From Planococcus rifietoensis (GTDB lineage: Bacteria; Bacillota; Bacilli; Bacillales_A; Planococcaceae), in assembly GCF_001465795.2 (NCBI RefSeq), contig NZ_CP013659.2, positions 2,374,501-2,438,500 on the forward strand: a DNA stretch of 64,000 bases, given 5' to 3'. Under the pieces are notes generated by a model. It was not told the DNA's origin, made no database searches, and saw nothing but the letters and a program-made list of their open reading frames with translations. This document shows positions 50,493-60,922 of the stretch, one piece after another. Positions within the stretch are counted from its first letter, which is position 1, and the number at the start of each line of letters is the position of its first letter. Position numbers and translations under genes: made by a program.

Positions 50493-51122
50493 TTATTTTG
50501 TTCCGAACAAGCGATCTCCGGCATCGCCGAGGCCAGGCACGATATAGCCTTTCTCGTTGAGCTTTTCATCGAGTGCTGCGATATAGATATCGACATCCGG
50601 ATGTGCTTTTTGCAAAGCTTCCACACCTTCTGGAGCTGCGATGATGCACATGAACTTGATTTTTGTCGCGCCGCGCTTTTTCAGCGAGTTGACCGCTTCA
50701 ATCGCGGAACCGCCTGTCGCGAGCATCGGATCAACGACGATCAATTCCCGTTCAGAGACATCTGAAGGCATTTTAAAATAATATTCCACTGGCTGCAAAG
50801 TTTCTGGGTCGCGGTACAACCCGATATGGCCGACCTTTGCCGCTGGAATCAATTTCAAGACGCCATCAACCATTCCAATTCCTGCACGCAAAATCGGCAC
50901 GATGCCCAATTTCTTTCCGGCCAAGACGTTTGATTTGGCAACTTGCACCGGCGTTTCCACATCGATTTCTTGAAGTGGAAGCTCACGCGTAATTTCAAAG
51001 GCCATTAAAGTCGAAATCTCATCAACCAATTCACGGAATTCTTTTGTTCCAGTCGATTTGTCGCGGATATACGTCAGTTTATGCTGAATCAACGGATGAT
51101 CAAAAACGAATACTTTTCCCAC
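50493..51122 (-). CDS. upp: Uracil phosphoribosyltransferase
   Basis: A 209-residue salvage enzyme that forms UMP from uracil and [14 protein letters not shown] is the PRPP loop and [18 protein letters not shown] the uracil-binding C terminus. GTG 51122 is chosen as start: AAGGAGAG lies upstream and the result begins [10 protein letters not shown], the family N terminus; ATG 51143 would leave the site inside the gene. Confidence 0.94.
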   Translation of the reverse strand: MGKVFVFDHPLIQHKLTYIRDKSTGTKEFRELVDEISTLMAFEITRELPLQEIDVETPVQVAKSNVLAGKKLGIVPILRAGIGMVDGVLKLIPAAKVGHIGLYRDPETLQPVEYYFKMPSDVSERELIVVDPMLATGGSAIEAVNSLKKRGATKIKFMCIIAAPEGVEALQKAHPDVDIYIAALDEKLNEKGYIVPGLGDAGDRLFGTK

Positions 51123-51233
51123 AGTGTATCTCTCCTTTTTCATACATTTTCCTAAACAGTATAACAGAAAATGAAAAGGTTTAGAGCTTCACCCCTGCAT
51201 TAGAATTATTCAGTCAACTTCCGGAGGCAAAAT

Positions 51234-51260
51234 AAAAAACCAGGGCAATGGCCCCGGTTA
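51234..51260 (-). terminator. Terminator of the EAL-domain gene
   Basis: Minus-strand stem AACCGGGGC/GCCCtGGTT followed by T6, overlapping the stop codon. Confidence 0.8.
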
Positions 51261-53432
51261 GAGTAGATGTGCTTCATCGATCGGCATCGGACGGTGGAAT
51301 AGAAAGCCTTGGGCGATGGTGCAGCCCATCTCAAGCAATTGCGTCCGGTCTTCTTCCGTTTCGACCCCTTCCGCGACTGCCCGCAGCCCCAGATTATCCG
51401 CCAGTTGGATGATGGTCCGGATGACAGCACGCGTCCCTTGTTCTTCCATATTGGACACAAAAGAACGGTCAATCTTAATTTCTTCAACAGGCAGCTTCTG
51501 GAGATAGCTGAGCGATGAATAACCTGTCCCGAAATCATCGATGGATGTCGCAAAACCATATTTTTTCAGCTGATCGAACACCGTGCCGGCCGTATCGATA
51601 TCAACGACGCCGATGCGCTCGGTGATCTCCAACTGAATCCATTTTGGATCCACGCCGAATTTTTTCGTTTCATCCACCAAATGCGGCACGAAGGAATGAT
51701 GGAAAAAATGTTCCGCTGAGATATTGATCGCCACTTGGCGCAGCTCCAGCTCCTGCTCCTGGCGTTTTTTCAACCAGGACAAGACCTGCTCGATGACATG
51801 CTGCTCGAGTTGGCGGATCTTGCCGTTCTTCTCGGCAGCCGGGATGAAAATAGCGGGCGAAATATCCCCGAGTTCCGGCGACTTCCAGCGAGCCAGCGCC
51901 TCAAAGCCAAGGATGTCCCGGCTTTCGAGCGCCACTTTCGGCTGCAGGAAGACACTGATTTCTTTTCGTTTAAGCGCCACTGTTAAAGCATTTGCGACAC
52001 GCAAATCACGCATCATCAATTCATCTTGTTCATTTTCAAAATAGCAGACCGCCTCGCCGGTGCGTTCTTTCGCTTTCGATAAAGCACTGTCCGCACACCG
52101 GACTAGCTCTTCTGCGTTCTGTTGGGCAGGCGTAACAATTGCTACGCCGACTTTAACCGTTAAAAACAAATCCATCTCGCCGATCGATATCGGCTCTCGC
52201 AAGCTGCTTAAAATATCTTCCAAGAATTCAGGCGCAAGCGTTAAGGGGATGGTGCTATAGAGCGATAGCCTCGAATCAGAAAAGCGCGCAACCATTTTTT
52301 CCCCTGCGCCTCCAGCCAGCACGAGACGGCGGCCGAGTTCACGGCATAAGTCATTGCCTGCCCGGTGCCCGTATTGATCGCTGATCTTGATGAATTCATC
52401 TGCTGAGATGAACGCGACAAAGCCTTCTTTCCCGTCCTTCAGCAGCTCTTTTAGTTCAGTACGGAAATAATGGCGATTCGGCAGCCCGGATTCCTCATCG
52501 ATATAGGCTAGGCGCAAAATTTCTTCCTGTTGGCGCGAGAACTTCACTGCCAATGAAACAATCGATGCAATTTCTTCCATAAAGACCAAATCTTTTCGAG
52601 ATGGCTTATAGATTACCGGGAAGTAAATCCCGAAAGTGCCGATTGCTTCTTCCTTGCCGTTAAAAATCGGCACCGACCAAATCGCCTTGATCCCGAACCG
52701 GTCGAGTACGTCTTGCTGGCCGCTTAGAAGTGCATCCTGTTCCGCGTCTTCCACTATGACCGGCTGCTGGCTCAGATACGCCGCTCCGCAAGGGCTCATA
52801 TCAGCCGCTACTTCCAAACCGCGCATTCCGACTGTGAATTCTTCCGGCATCGATTTCGCCGCCCCCACCTGGAAACGCTTCGCCTCGTCCACCAATAGAA
52901 CGGTGCAGCGTGAATCATCAAGGAAAAACGATTCTGCCGTTTCGCAAATGTTTTGCAGCAGCACTCCAAGCATATGCCCTTTTTCAATGCCTTTATACGT
53001 CTCTTTCTGCAAATCAATCAAAGTCTCCGCACGCCGGCGGTCGCTGATATCCCGTTGAAGCATCAGGATATAACGCAATGATTTTTCCGGAAACGCCAAA
53101 GGTTGAACCGTGATTTCGTTCCAGAAAGGCGTTCCGTCTTTTCGGTAATTGACGATTTCAAAAATGCCGGGCTGTGCCGATGCCGTCGCTTCACGGATTT
53201 GGCTGCCGATATTGGCATCAGTTTTTGTTCCGTGGAGAAATTTACCGTTTCTTCCGATAACTTCCTCTTCGTTATACCCGGTCATTTCAAAAAACGCTTC
53301 ATTGGCATAGGCGATTGGATGGTCGGAAATTTCCGGGTTCACGACGACAAAACTCGTGTGGAATTCAATCCCGAGACGGCGCAGCCAATCTATGATCACT
53401 TTCCGGTCTTCCTGGATTTCATATTGATGCAT
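51258..53432 (-). CDS. PAS/LOV-like, GAF, degenerate GGDEF and EAL protein
   Basis: A 724-residue cytosolic signalling protein with no membrane helix. Domains: PAS resembling the LOV domain of YtvA (about 18-130), GAF (about 145-297), GGDEF-like (about 305-465) and EAL (about 480-715). The LOV motif reads GRNGKFLHG (60-68): Gly63 replaces the photoactive Cys. The GGDEF signature is FSDSRL (384-389), so cyclase activity is not expected. The EAL domain keeps E511 (EAL), N570, E602, DDFGTGYSS (632-640), K653 and AEGVE, consistent with active c-di-GMP hydrolysis. GGGAGGG precedes ATG 53432. It is inserted between glyA and upp, adjacent in B. subtilis. Confidence 0.93.
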   Translation of the reverse strand: MHQYEIQEDRKVIIDWLRRLGIEFHTSFVVVNPEISDHPIAYANEAFFEMTGYNEEEVIGRNGKFLHGTKTDANIGSQIREATASAQPGIFEIVNYRKDGTPFWNEITVQPLAFPEKSLRYILMLQRDISDRRRAETLIDLQKETYKGIEKGHMLGVLLQNICETAESFFLDDSRCTVLLVDEAKRFQVGAAKSMPEEFTVGMRGLEVAADMSPCGAAYLSQQPVIVEDAEQDALLSGQQDVLDRFGIKAIWSVPIFNGKEEAIGTFGIYFPVIYKPSRKDLVFMEEIASIVSLAVKFSRQQEEILRLAYIDEESGLPNRHYFRTELKELLKDGKEGFVAFISADEFIKISDQYGHRAGNDLCRELGRRLVLAGGAGEKMVARFSDSRLSLYSTIPLTLAPEFLEDILSSLREPISIGEMDLFLTVKVGVAIVTPAQQNAEELVRCADSALSKAKERTGEAVCYFENEQDELMMRDLRVANALTVALKRKEISVFLQPKVALESRDILGFEALARWKSPELGDISPAIFIPAAEKNGKIRQLEQHVIEQVLSWLKKRQEQELELRQVAINISAEHFFHHSFVPHLVDETKKFGVDPKWIQLEITERIGVVDIDTAGTVFDQLKKYGFATSIDDFGTGYSSLSYLQKLPVEEIKIDRSFVSNMEEQGTRAVIRTIIQLADNLGLRAVAEGVETEEDRTQLLEMGCTIAQGFLFHRPMPIDEAHLL

Positions 53433-53465
53433 ACGCGTCCCTCCCAGTTTTTTTCATTATGTATG

Positions 53466-53499
53466 GTGAAAAAAAGCCGCCAATGCATGCGGCGGCTTT
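53466..53499 (-). terminator. Terminator of glyA
   Basis: Minus-strand stem AAAGCCGCC/GGCGGCTTT with T run. Confidence 0.9.
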
Positions 53500-53533
53500 A
53501 TTCATTTCAATATTCATCTAAATAATCAACTGC

Positions 53534-54769
53534 TTATTTGTACAAAGGATGGGCAGCTGTCAATTTCGCTGTACGGTCAGCCGCTTCCTTCTTCACAGCT
53601 TCGTCTTCCGGATTTTTCAATAGAAGGGCCATGATCGAAGCGATTTCCTTCATTTCTTCTTCTTTGAAGCCACGGGATGTGACGGCTGCTGTTCCGAGAC
53701 GGATGCCAGATGTGACGAATGGGCTTTCCGGATCGAATGGGATGGTGTTTTTATTGGTCGTGATGCCGACTTCATCCAACACATGTTCCGCTACTTTGCC
53801 CGTCAAGTTGAGTGAACGGAGATCAAGCAGCAACAAGTGGTTGTCTGTGCCGCCAGAAACGATATCGACGCCTTCAGCCGTTAAGCTATCAGCCAAGACA
53901 TTCGCGTTTTTGACTACCTGGTCGATATAATCTTTGAATTCCGGCTGCTGTGCTTCGCCGAAAGCAACGGCTTTCGCCGCAATGACGTGCATCAACGGGC
54001 CGCCCTGGATGCCAGGGAAAATAATTTTGTCGATCTTTTTCGCAAATTCTTCTTTGCAAAGAATCAAGCCGCCGCGTGGGCCGCGCAATGTTTTATGGGT
54101 AGTGGAAGTAACAAAATGTGCATGAGGCACTGGGTTTGGATGTGCACCGGTTGCGACAAGCCCTGCGATATGCGCCATGTCGACCATCAAGTATGCGCCG
54201 ACTTCATCAGCGATTTCACGGAATTTCGCAAAATCCAATGTGCGGGAATAGGCACTGGCACCAGCAACGATCATTTTCGGCTTGTGCTCAAGAGCTGCCT
54301 GGCGAACTGCTTCGTAATCAAGCAATTGCGTATCTTTATCGACGCCGTATTCAACGAAATTATACTGCATGCCGCTGAAGTTGACTTTGCTGCCGTGCGT
54401 CAAATGCCCACCGTGGTTCAAGTTCATGCCAAGGACTGTATCGCCTTGTTCAAGCATCGCTGTGTAGACAGCCATATTCGCCTGTGAACCGGAGTGAGGC
54501 TGGACGTTTGCATGCTCTGCGCCAAAAATTTCTTTCAAGCGGTCGCGTGCGATATTTTCCACTACATCTACAAATTCACAACCGCCGTAATAGCGTTTGC
54601 CCGGATAGCCTTCTGCGTATTTATTGGTCAACACGGACCCTTGTGCATCCATAACTGCCTGGGATACAAAGTTTTCCGATGCGATCAATTCGATATTCGC
54701 TTCTTGGCGTTCTTTTTCCGCGTTCATTGCTTCGTATACTGCCTGATCCTGCGCCTTAATCAATTCCAT
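53534..54769 (-). CDS. glyA: Serine hydroxymethyltransferase
   Basis: A 411-residue PLP enzyme converting serine and tetrahydrofolate to glycine and methylene-[20 protein letters not shown] carries the PLP lysine; [11 protein letters not shown] and [16 protein letters not shown] are signatures. The start at 54769 has GGGAGGG upstream and overlaps ywlG by 14 bp. Confidence 0.96.
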   Translation of the reverse strand: MELIKAQDQAVYEAMNAEKERQEANIELIASENFVSQAVMDAQGSVLTNKYAEGYPGKRYYGGCEFVDVVENIARDRLKEIFGAEHANVQPHSGSQANMAVYTAMLEQGDTVLGMNLNHGGHLTHGSKVNFSGMQYNFVEYGVDKDTQLLDYEAVRQAALEHKPKMIVAGASAYSRTLDFAKFREIADEVGAYLMVDMAHIAGLVATGAHPNPVPHAHFVTSTTHKTLRGPRGGLILCKEEFAKKIDKIIFPGIQGGPLMHVIAAKAVAFGEAQQPEFKDYIDQVVKNANVLADSLTAEGVDIVSGGTDNHLLLLDLRSLNLTGKVAEHVLDEVGITTNKNTIPFDPESPFVTSGIRLGTAAVTSRGFKEEEMKEIASIMALLLKNPEDEAVKKEAADRTAKLTAAHPLYK

Positions 54770-55340
54770 CTGTCTTTCCCTCCCGTGATTGAAGAACCTG
54801 GCGATCATAGCTCGCACGGACGCCGCCGATCAATTTCGGCCGTGTCGTCGCACTTGATACGATCGCTTCCCCTATTAGTTTAACAGAAGTCCGCACCGGA
54901 ACGGCGACTCTTTTTAAATGCATGCCGATCATCGTCTGCCCGATGTCCACTCCGGCGTGGGCAGCAATTTCCTCGACGACGACCGGGTCACTCATATTCA
55001 TGAAGGCGTAAGCACTCATCGACCCGCCGGCTTTTGCCACCGGCACCACTGATACCGGTTCCAAGCCATAGCGTTCGGCAGCTGCCCGCTCAATGGTCAG
55101 CGCGCGGTTAATATGCTCACAGCCTTGAAACGCCAGAAACAATCCATGCCGTTCCGCAAACACGCGCAACGGTTCGAACAAGCTTTCTGCAATATCAAGC
55201 CCGCCGCCTGTGCCGATGCGCTCACCGGCCACTTCAGAAGTCGAACAGCCGACGACAAATAGTTGGCCTTCCTTGAATGCAATCTGTTGCTCCAATTCGC
55301 TGAGAACCTCTTCAAGCTGCAACTGCCATAAGCTTTGCAT
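54756..55340 (-). CDS. ywlG: TIGR01440/DUF436 family protein (YwlG)
   Basis: A 194-residue soluble protein of unknown function, conserved between rpiB and glyA in Bacillales. [17 protein letters not shown] and [16 protein letters not shown] are family hallmarks. AAGGAGG precedes ATG 55340; the 3-prime end overlaps glyA. Confidence 0.9.
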   Translation of the reverse strand: MQSLWQLQLEEVLSELEQQIAFKEGQLFVVGCSTSEVAGERIGTGGGLDIAESLFEPLRVFAERHGLFLAFQGCEHINRALTIERAAAERYGLEPVSVVPVAKAGGSMSAYAFMNMSDPVVVEEIAAHAGVDIGQTMIGMHLKRVAVPVRTSVKLIGEAIVSSATTRPKLIGGVRASYDRQVLQSREGKTDGID

Positions 55341-55352
55341 GCTTACTCCTCC

Positions 55353-55790
55353 TTAGTTTTCGAGTGCGCTGATTTTCTGTACGCGGTTTTCGTGGCGGCC
55401 GCCTTCAAAATCAGTCGTCAGCCATGTTTTCGCAATTTCTTTCGCGAGTCCTGGCCCGATGACACGCTCACCCATCGCCAAGACATTCGAATCGTTATGC
55501 TCACGCGTCGCTTTTGCGCTGAATACATCGTGGACAAGCGCGCAGCGGATGCCTTTTACTTTATTGGCGGAAATCGACATGCCGATCCCTGTCCCGCAAA
55601 TCAAAATGCCTTTATCAAATTCTCCGCTGGCGACACCTTCCGCTACCGGTTGTGCATAATCCGGGTAGTCGACAGAGTCGTCCGTTTGCGGACCGAAGTC
55701 TTTGTATTCAATGCCCAGCTCGTTCAATAGGTTGACAATCTCCTTGCGCAGATTATTGCCGCCGTGGTCTGATGAAATTGCTATTCTCAT
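55353..55790 (-). CDS. rpiB: Ribose-5-phosphate isomerase B
   Basis: A 145-residue RpiB/LacA-LacB family enzyme. MRIAISSDHGGNNLRKE, ILICGTGIGMSISANKVKGI (active-site Cys) and DVFSAKATREHNDSNVL match RpiB. The start at 55790 has AGAGGG upstream. Interconverts ribose and ribulose 5-phosphate; position equals B. subtilis ywlF. Confidence 0.92.
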   Translation of the reverse strand: MRIAISSDHGGNNLRKEIVNLLNELGIEYKDFGPQTDDSVDYPDYAQPVAEGVASGEFDKGILICGTGIGMSISANKVKGIRCALVHDVFSAKATREHNDSNVLAMGERVIGPGLAKEIAKTWLTTDFEGGRHENRVQKISALEN

Positions 55791-55936
55791 GATTAACCCT
55801 CTTTTCGTTTTCATTTAGCGGACAGTTCTTAAATCAGCGCCGCCGCTTTTATTTAATTCTAACATTTTTGAACAGTTCCATGTTACTTCCTCATGCCTGC
55901 TTTCTGCAACTGAAATCCTCGCGGCCGGCAATCGAA

Positions 55937-55984
55937 AAGAGCTGTCCTGAAGCACATGCATTTATGCTCTTGGACAGCTCTTTC
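55937..55984 (-). terminator. Terminator of ywlE
   Basis: Minus-strand stem AAAGAGCTGTCC/GGACAGCTCTTT with a 24-nt loop and T run, immediately after ywlE. Confidence 0.85.
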
Positions 55985-55987
55985 CAG

Positions 55988-56422
55988 TTACGTGATGTCT
56001 AATTGCTTTGCCATCTTGTCGATCAATTGCTCCAGCTCTTGATACGTCTTGCGGTAATCCGACAAGGAACCGCCATAAGGATCGCTGACATCGCCAGTCG
56101 TCCCTTCCGCAAACTCCTTCACGGTGTGCAGCTTTGTGGCTACTTCCGGATAGTATTGCATGAGCGTCATCTTGTGCGAGTAGGTCATCGTCAAGATCAG
56201 CTCCGCCCATTCCACATCACGCGGGTCCAACGGCTTCGAAATATGGTCGAATTCGATGGACTGCTCGCTCAATACTTTTTGCGCATTGGCTGACAGCGGT
56301 GCTTGCCCTGCATAGATTCCTGCAGAGCGGGCTTCCATGCCTTCCATGTTACGGGTGTGCACAATCGCTTCCGCCATCGGGCTGCGGCACGTATTTCCCG
56401 TGCAGACGAATAAAATCTTCAT
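55988..56422 (-). CDS. ywlE: Protein-arginine phosphatase (LMW-PTP family)
   Basis: A 144-residue low-molecular-weight phosphatase. The P-loop CTGNTCRS has Thr after Asn, the residue that switches B. subtilis YwlE toward phospho-arginine; the general acid is in SDPYGGSLSDY. It would counter the McsB kinase in stress control. First gene of the ywlEFG-glyA stretch. Confidence 0.9.
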   Translation of the reverse strand: MKILFVCTGNTCRSPMAEAIVHTRNMEGMEARSAGIYAGQAPLSANAQKVLSEQSIEFDHISKPLDPRDVEWAELILTMTYSHKMTLMQYYPEVATKLHTVKEFAEGTTGDVSDPYGGSLSDYRKTYQELEQLIDKMAKQLDIT

Positions 56423-56593
56423 CCAATCCCCCCCTTATCCAAGCTTCTGTGTCGCCATCTTTTACGTTCAATGAACTCTCCAGATTAGCGTGTGTCTACC
56501 TATTATTATACCGCATTTTATCGAGCTATTGTATGGATGCGGATTGGGTTAGCATGTATAGAGTCGTTATGGAGAGCTGGACTTAATAGCGAG

Positions 56594-57190
56594 ATGGATT
56601 GTTCATGGATCTTTTCTTCATCAAGGAGTCGCCTCCCGCTTGGGGCTGGCCTCCCGCAATAAGCCAAGAAGAACACTTGGCTTATTGCTTCGGTTCGCCC
56701 TTGTGCGCGGTTCGGCTTTTAGATTTCATCGGATGTTGTGTGCGAGGAAGCATCGCTGTTGATTGAATGCATCCGCTAGTATCGTCGCCTAGCAGAACTT
56801 GAGAGTGAAATGGATTGTTCATTGATCTTTTCTTCGCCAAGGAGTCGCCTCCCGCTTGGGGCTGGCCTCCCGCAATGAGCCTAGAAGAACACTTGTCTCA
56901 TGGCTTCGGCTCGCCCTTGTGCGCGGTTCGGCTTTTAGATTTCATCGGATGTTGTGTGCGAGGAAGCATCGCTGTTGATTGGATGCATCCGCTGGTATCG
57001 TCGCCTAGCGGGACTTGAGAGTGAAATGGATTGTTCATTGATCTTTTCTTCGCCAAGGAGTCGCCTCCCGCTTGGGGCTGGCCTCCCGCAATGAGCCAAG
57101 AAGAACACTTGTCTTATTGCTTCGGCTCGCCCTTGTGCGCGGTTCGGCTTTTAGATTTCATCGGATGTTACGTCCGAAGACGTATCACTA
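56594..57190 (+). repeat. Tandem array of three divergent family B repeats
   Basis: Copies begin at 56594, 56810 and 57026 with exact 216-bp periods; the third diverges after about 57180. The first core is a perfect 13-bp inverted repeat GCAATAAGCCAAG/CTTGGCTTATTGC with a 7-nt loop (56656-56688). The others show GCAATGAG/CTCATGGC and GCAATGAG/CTTATTGC, so pairing is mostly kept despite changes. Related to 302-985 by the shared TGGCCTC, AGCCA and TCGGCTC blocks. Confidence 0.9.
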
Positions 57191-57334
57191 TATTAATTGT
57201 TTTCATCTTCTGGTGGGGACGCCTAGCTAGACTTGATAGTTATGAAGTTGCCGTGACTATTCAATTTGAACTTACAAAGCTGAACAAAACTATTCAAACT
57301 AATTCCAGTGCCAGATACATTTGATTTACTTTCT

Positions 57335-57535
57335 AAACCTAGAGATGGAGCGGAAAGGGGCGAATGGATGGCGAGGGTTGAGCAGATGTGGGAGCAACGC
57401 TTTCCATATCAGTGAGAGAAGCGTCTCAACACCCGACACATCCCCGGGCAGCTGAACACGCGACGTCCTGTCGCGTCAGCTGCATGACCTGCATCCTGCA
57501 GGCCCCAAGCTTGCTCCTTGCAACGGAATCTCACC
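57335..57535 (+). repeat. Family A composite repeat, diverged copy
   Basis: Shares the CCCCGGGCAGCTGA start and the GCAGCTGA/TCAGCTGC hairpin with GCGAC-GTCCT-GTCGC core, then CCTGCA/TGCAGG where the copy at 1271 has CTCGC/GCGAG. It follows a B array, giving the same B-A order as at 302-1330. Confidence 0.8.
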
Positions 57536-57557
57536 CTACTCCCTAAATTTCAAATAA

Positions 57558-57592
57558 CAAAAAAACCACTAGGAAATTTCCCAGTGGCTTTA
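57558..57592 (-). terminator. Terminator of ywlC
   Basis: Minus-strand imperfect stem AGCCACTgGG/CCtAGTGGTT and T7, 30 bp after the stop codon. Confidence 0.82.
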
Positions 57593-57621
57593 TATACTGT
57601 CATCTAATTCATTTGCTTGAG

Positions 57622-58611
57622 TCAGCTGAACCATTTATGGTCCGCTGCTTTTTCCAGGCGGTTCATCAGTGCAGCGTCTTCATTTTCAGGCAACACGCAT
57701 GCCAGGATCAAATCAGCATCCGTCTGGTCACATTTGCGAAGGCTGTCGTATAACTTATCCACAGCGAGCGGGAAGCAATAATCCGCTGTCTCGAAATCTT
57801 CGCGGCTCAGCACTGCGATTTTTTTCTTCTTGCCGTGGATATGGTCGATCGCTTTTTCGATGAGCTTGCTGTTGTGCTCGATCAAATAAAGCGGGGCAGC
57901 CGGGGCATAGTGGGCATACTTCATGCCGGGAGATTTTGGTGTATTGCCTTTTGTCTCGGAAGACAAACGGACAGTCCCGATCACTTCTTCCAATTGTTCT
58001 TTCGTCACTTGCCCTGGGCGCAGAATGACTGGCGGTGCGCTCGTCATATCGAGAACCGTCGATTCGATGCCGACCTGTGTCGGGCCGCCGTCCAAGATAA
58101 GCGGAATCTTGGTGTCCATGTCGAAATAGACATGCCCAGCCATAGTGGGACTCGGTTTTCCGCTTGTATTCGCGCTAGGAGCTGCGACGGGCCGCTTCAA
58201 ACGTTTTAATAAGTTCAACGCAACTGGATGGTTCGGCACGCGAATGCCTACCGTCGGCAAGCCTGCTGTTACGTTAGAAGCAAAGGTATCCGGTTTCGCC
58301 TGCAGGATCAAAGTCAGTGCTCCCGGCCAAAAAGCGTCCATGCATTGCAGCGCTTTTTCCGGAACATCTTCGACATACTCCAAGGCGGTTTCTTTGGAAT
58401 CCACGTGAACGATCAATGGATTGTCGGTCGGGCGGCCTTTCGCTGCAAAGATTTTATCGACAGCAGTCGCATTCATCGCATCCGCACCGAGGCCGTAAAC
58501 GGTTTCGGTCGGAAATGCGACGACTTCCCCTCCACGTATATAATCCACAGCTTGTGCATAACTTTCATCGTTATTCACATGTTCATCCACAAGAATTGTT
58601 TTCGTTTCCAC
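57622..58611 (-). CDS. ywlC: Threonylcarbamoyl-AMP synthase (Sua5/YwlC)
   Basis: A 329-residue enzyme that forms threonylcarbamoyl-AMP for t6A tRNA modification. The N-terminal YrdC domain has FPTETVYGLGADA and KGRPTDNPLIVH and PSANTSGKPSPT; a Sua5 C-terminal domain follows from about 220. The start is GTG 58611 with GGAG 8 nt upstream. It lies next to prmC; spoIIR, ywlA and ywlB, which separate them in B. subtilis, are missing. Confidence 0.92.
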   Translation of the reverse strand: METKTILVDEHVNNDESYAQAVDYIRGGEVVAFPTETVYGLGADAMNATAVDKIFAAKGRPTDNPLIVHVDSKETALEYVEDVPEKALQCMDAFWPGALTLILQAKPDTFASNVTAGLPTVGIRVPNHPVALNLLKRLKRPVAAPSANTSGKPSPTMAGHVYFDMDTKIPLILDGGPTQVGIESTVLDMTSAPPVILRPGQVTKEQLEEVIGTVRLSSETKGNTPKSPGMKYAHYAPAAPLYLIEHNSKLIEKAIDHIHGKKKKIAVLSREDFETADYCFPLAVDKLYDSLRKCDQTDADLILACVLPENEDAALMNRLEKAADHKWFS

Positions 58612-58699
58612 CTAAACATCTCCAGTACAATAAGGTTTTGGCGACAATATCCACATTTTGTGGATAACACCCCTTAAAATCAGGTGATTTGTGCACAAA

Positions 58700-59575
58700 T
58701 TACTCTAAAATACAAAATACCATGCGGTCATGTTTGTTGATATCTTTTTTGCAATAGACACGTGCTTCAGGCAAGGCTTTTTGGAATAACTCCGTTACGG
58801 CAGCTCCTTGGCTGCTGCCGATTTCAAGCGCGATGATGCCAGGACGGCTGATCAATTCCGGCACCTGCTCTGCCAATGTTTCATAAGCAGCAAGCCCGTC
58901 ACGGTCAGCGAACAACGCTTCATGCGGCTCGAATTCACGAACGGTATCAGACAAGCTTGGCGCTTCGTGATGAGCGATATACGGTGGATTCGACAGGATG
59001 ATGTCCCATTTTCTCCCCGCAAGCGGCGCTGCTAGATCCCCTTTTGCAAAATGGACATCCGCATTCAAAGTTTCAGCATTGCGTTCAGCCATAAACAAAG
59101 CTTCTTCCGAAATATCCGTCGCCATCACTTCCGCTTCCGGCAATTCGCATTTCAAAGTGATTGCAATGACTCCACTTCCTGTTCCGATATCCGCTGCTTG
59201 CACTTCTTCCGTGCCGAATAGCTCACGCTTCAGCTTCAAGGTTTCTTCAATCAGCTCTTCTGTTTCCGGGCGTGGAATGAGGACGGCTGGAGATACTTGG
59301 AAAGTTCTCCCGTAAAACTGTTCAACGCCAGTCAAATGTTGGACCGGTACGCCTTCAACCAGTTCTTCAACATTGGACCAATAGGCTTCAAATTGGCGTT
59401 CTTCGATTGTCTCGCGCATCGCCGCAACCAAACCGGAGTAATCCACTCCGAGTTCATGCTGCAATAAAATGCGGGCAGCCGTTTCTTCGCGGCCGTATTG
59501 CTTTAAATAGCTTGTCGCTTGCTCAAGGGCTTCATAGACGAATTCCACTGTTGTTAAGGTTTCAACTTTGTTCAT
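58700..59575 (-). CDS. prmC: Release factor glutamine methyltransferase
   Basis: A 291-residue SAM-dependent enzyme that methylates the GGQ glutamine of release factors. An N-terminal helical domain precedes the methylase with [12 protein letters not shown] and the catalytic NPPYIA. It overlaps prfA, whose product is its substrate, by 14 bp. Confidence 0.94.
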   Translation of the reverse strand: MNKVETLTTVEFVYEALEQATSYLKQYGREETAARILLQHELGVDYSGLVAAMRETIEERQFEAYWSNVEELVEGVPVQHLTGVEQFYGRTFQVSPAVLIPRPETEELIEETLKLKRELFGTEEVQAADIGTGSGVIAITLKCELPEAEVMATDISEEALFMAERNAETLNADVHFAKGDLAAPLAGRKWDIILSNPPYIAHHEAPSLSDTVREFEPHEALFADRDGLAAYETLAEQVPELISRPGIIALEIGSSQGAAVTELFQKALPEARVYCKKDINKHDRMVFCILE

Positions 59576-60641
59576 TGTTCAAACTCTCCATCCTCGTTGA
59601 TTGTTCATCGATCACCAGGGCGTCAACAATTTCATCCATCTTGCCTTGCAGGATTTGATCCAGCTTCTGGATGGTCAATCCGATGCGATGGTCCGTCACA
59701 CGGTTTTGCGGGAAGTTGTATGTGCGGATGCGCTCTGAACGGTCACCTGTACCGACAGCGGATTTACGTACGGAATCATATTCAGCTTGTGCTTCTTGCT
59801 GGAATTTTTCATATACACGGGCGCGCAGGACTTTCATGGCGCTCGCTTTATTTTTGATCTGGGATTTCTCATCTTGGCATGTGACGACAATATTCGTCGG
59901 TAAATGCGTCAAGCGCACCGCCGACATCGTTGTATTAACCGATTGGCCCCCTGCACCTGATGATGCATAGGTATCGACGCGGATGTCGTTATCGTGAATA
60001 TCGACTTCCACTTCTTCCACTTCCGGCAAACATGCGACCGTTGCTGTCGAAGTATGGATGCGTCCCCCGGATTCGGTTTCAGGAACACGTTGGACGCGGT
60101 GGGCGCCGTTTTCGTATTTCAGCTTGGAATAAGCGCCTTTACCGGTCACCATAAAGACCAATTCCTTAAATCCACCGATTTCCGTTGGGTTCGAGTCCAT
60201 GATTTGGACTTTCCATCCGTTGGCTTCGGCAAAACGGGAATACATCTTGAACAAATCGCCTGCAAATAGGGCCGCTTCATCTCCGCCTGCTGCGCCGCGG
60301 ATTTCCATGATAACGTTTTTATCATCGTTCGGGTCTTTTGGAATCAATAGGATGTGGAGGCGTTCTTCCAATTCTTTTGAACGCCCTTCGAGTTCTGCGA
60401 CTTCTTCTTTGACCATTTCGCGCATATCGGCATCCATTTTTTCTTCAAACATGGCTTTTGAATCGGCCAATTGCGTCTGGACATCCTTATATTCACGATA
60501 AGTTTCCACAGTATCCTGCAGATCGGATTGTTCTTTGGAGTAATCGCGCAGCTTATTGGTATCTTTGACAATATCCGGGTCACTCAACATTTCGTTGAGA
60601 CGGTCGTATCTGTCTTCGACAGACTGTAAACGGTCAAACAT
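59562..60641 (-). CDS. prfA: Peptide chain release factor 1
   Basis: A 359-residue factor that ends translation at UAA and UAG. GGQ lies in [12 protein letters not shown] and the codon-recognising region contains [17 protein letters not shown] 60641 has GAGGTG about 7 nt upstream; a GTG at 60650 overlaps that site. Confidence 0.95.
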   Translation of the reverse strand: MFDRLQSVEDRYDRLNEMLSDPDIVKDTNKLRDYSKEQSDLQDTVETYREYKDVQTQLADSKAMFEEKMDADMREMVKEEVAELEGRSKELEERLHILLIPKDPNDDKNVIMEIRGAAGGDEAALFAGDLFKMYSRFAEANGWKVQIMDSNPTEIGGFKELVFMVTGKGAYSKLKYENGAHRVQRVPETESGGRIHTSTATVACLPEVEEVEVDIHDNDIRVDTYASSGAGGQSVNTTMSAVRLTHLPTNIVVTCQDEKSQIKNKASAMKVLRARVYEKFQQEAQAEYDSVRKSAVGTGDRSERIRTYNFPQNRVTDHRIGLTIQKLDQILQGKMDEIVDALVIDEQSTRMESLNNEQS

Positions 60642-60706
60642 TGTTTTCACCTCTAGTTTCTTCTATATAAAGTCGATAACTCTGTGCATAAGATTTCATT
60701 GTTTAC

Positions 60707-60828
60707 GATATTCCGCGAAATAGCTGGCTTTCCGGGGTGCTTGCACTGAACTAATTCGGGCTAGGCGCCCCAATGGATTTCAGTACTTCGCTGCTCCCCC
60801 AAGAGTCTGCGCTATTTCGCTTCATATC
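60707..60828. repeat. Family E hairpin repeat, copy 2
   Basis: A 122-bp palindrome like that at 8891-9012: GATAT/ATATC ends, GCGAAATAGC/GCTATTTCGC, CACTGAA/TTCAGTA, and GGGGC-type inner arms. It fills most of the 281-bp tdk-prfA gap. Confidence 0.85.
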
Positions 60829-60922
60829 TTTTCTCAAAAAACACAACAAAAATTTAAGTCCATTGATTTCTTAAGGTCTGTGATTTGTTTATATAAACGC
60901 TTCTTCAACTAATTGGTGCTTT

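Noticed and set aside
54770-54817. 16-codon extension of glyA
   Set aside because: Lies inside ywlG, has no ribosome site, and the ATG at 54769 gives the normal family start with GGGAGGG upstream.
56594-57190. CRISPR array
   Set aside because: Units are 216 bp and nearly identical throughout, with no short repeats and unique spacers and no cas genes.
56815-57324. Two frames with near-identical starts (MFIDLFFAKESPPAWGW)
   Set aside because: Each is a translation of one 216-bp family B unit. Similar peptides arise from the left array because the DNA is related, not because a protein is conserved.
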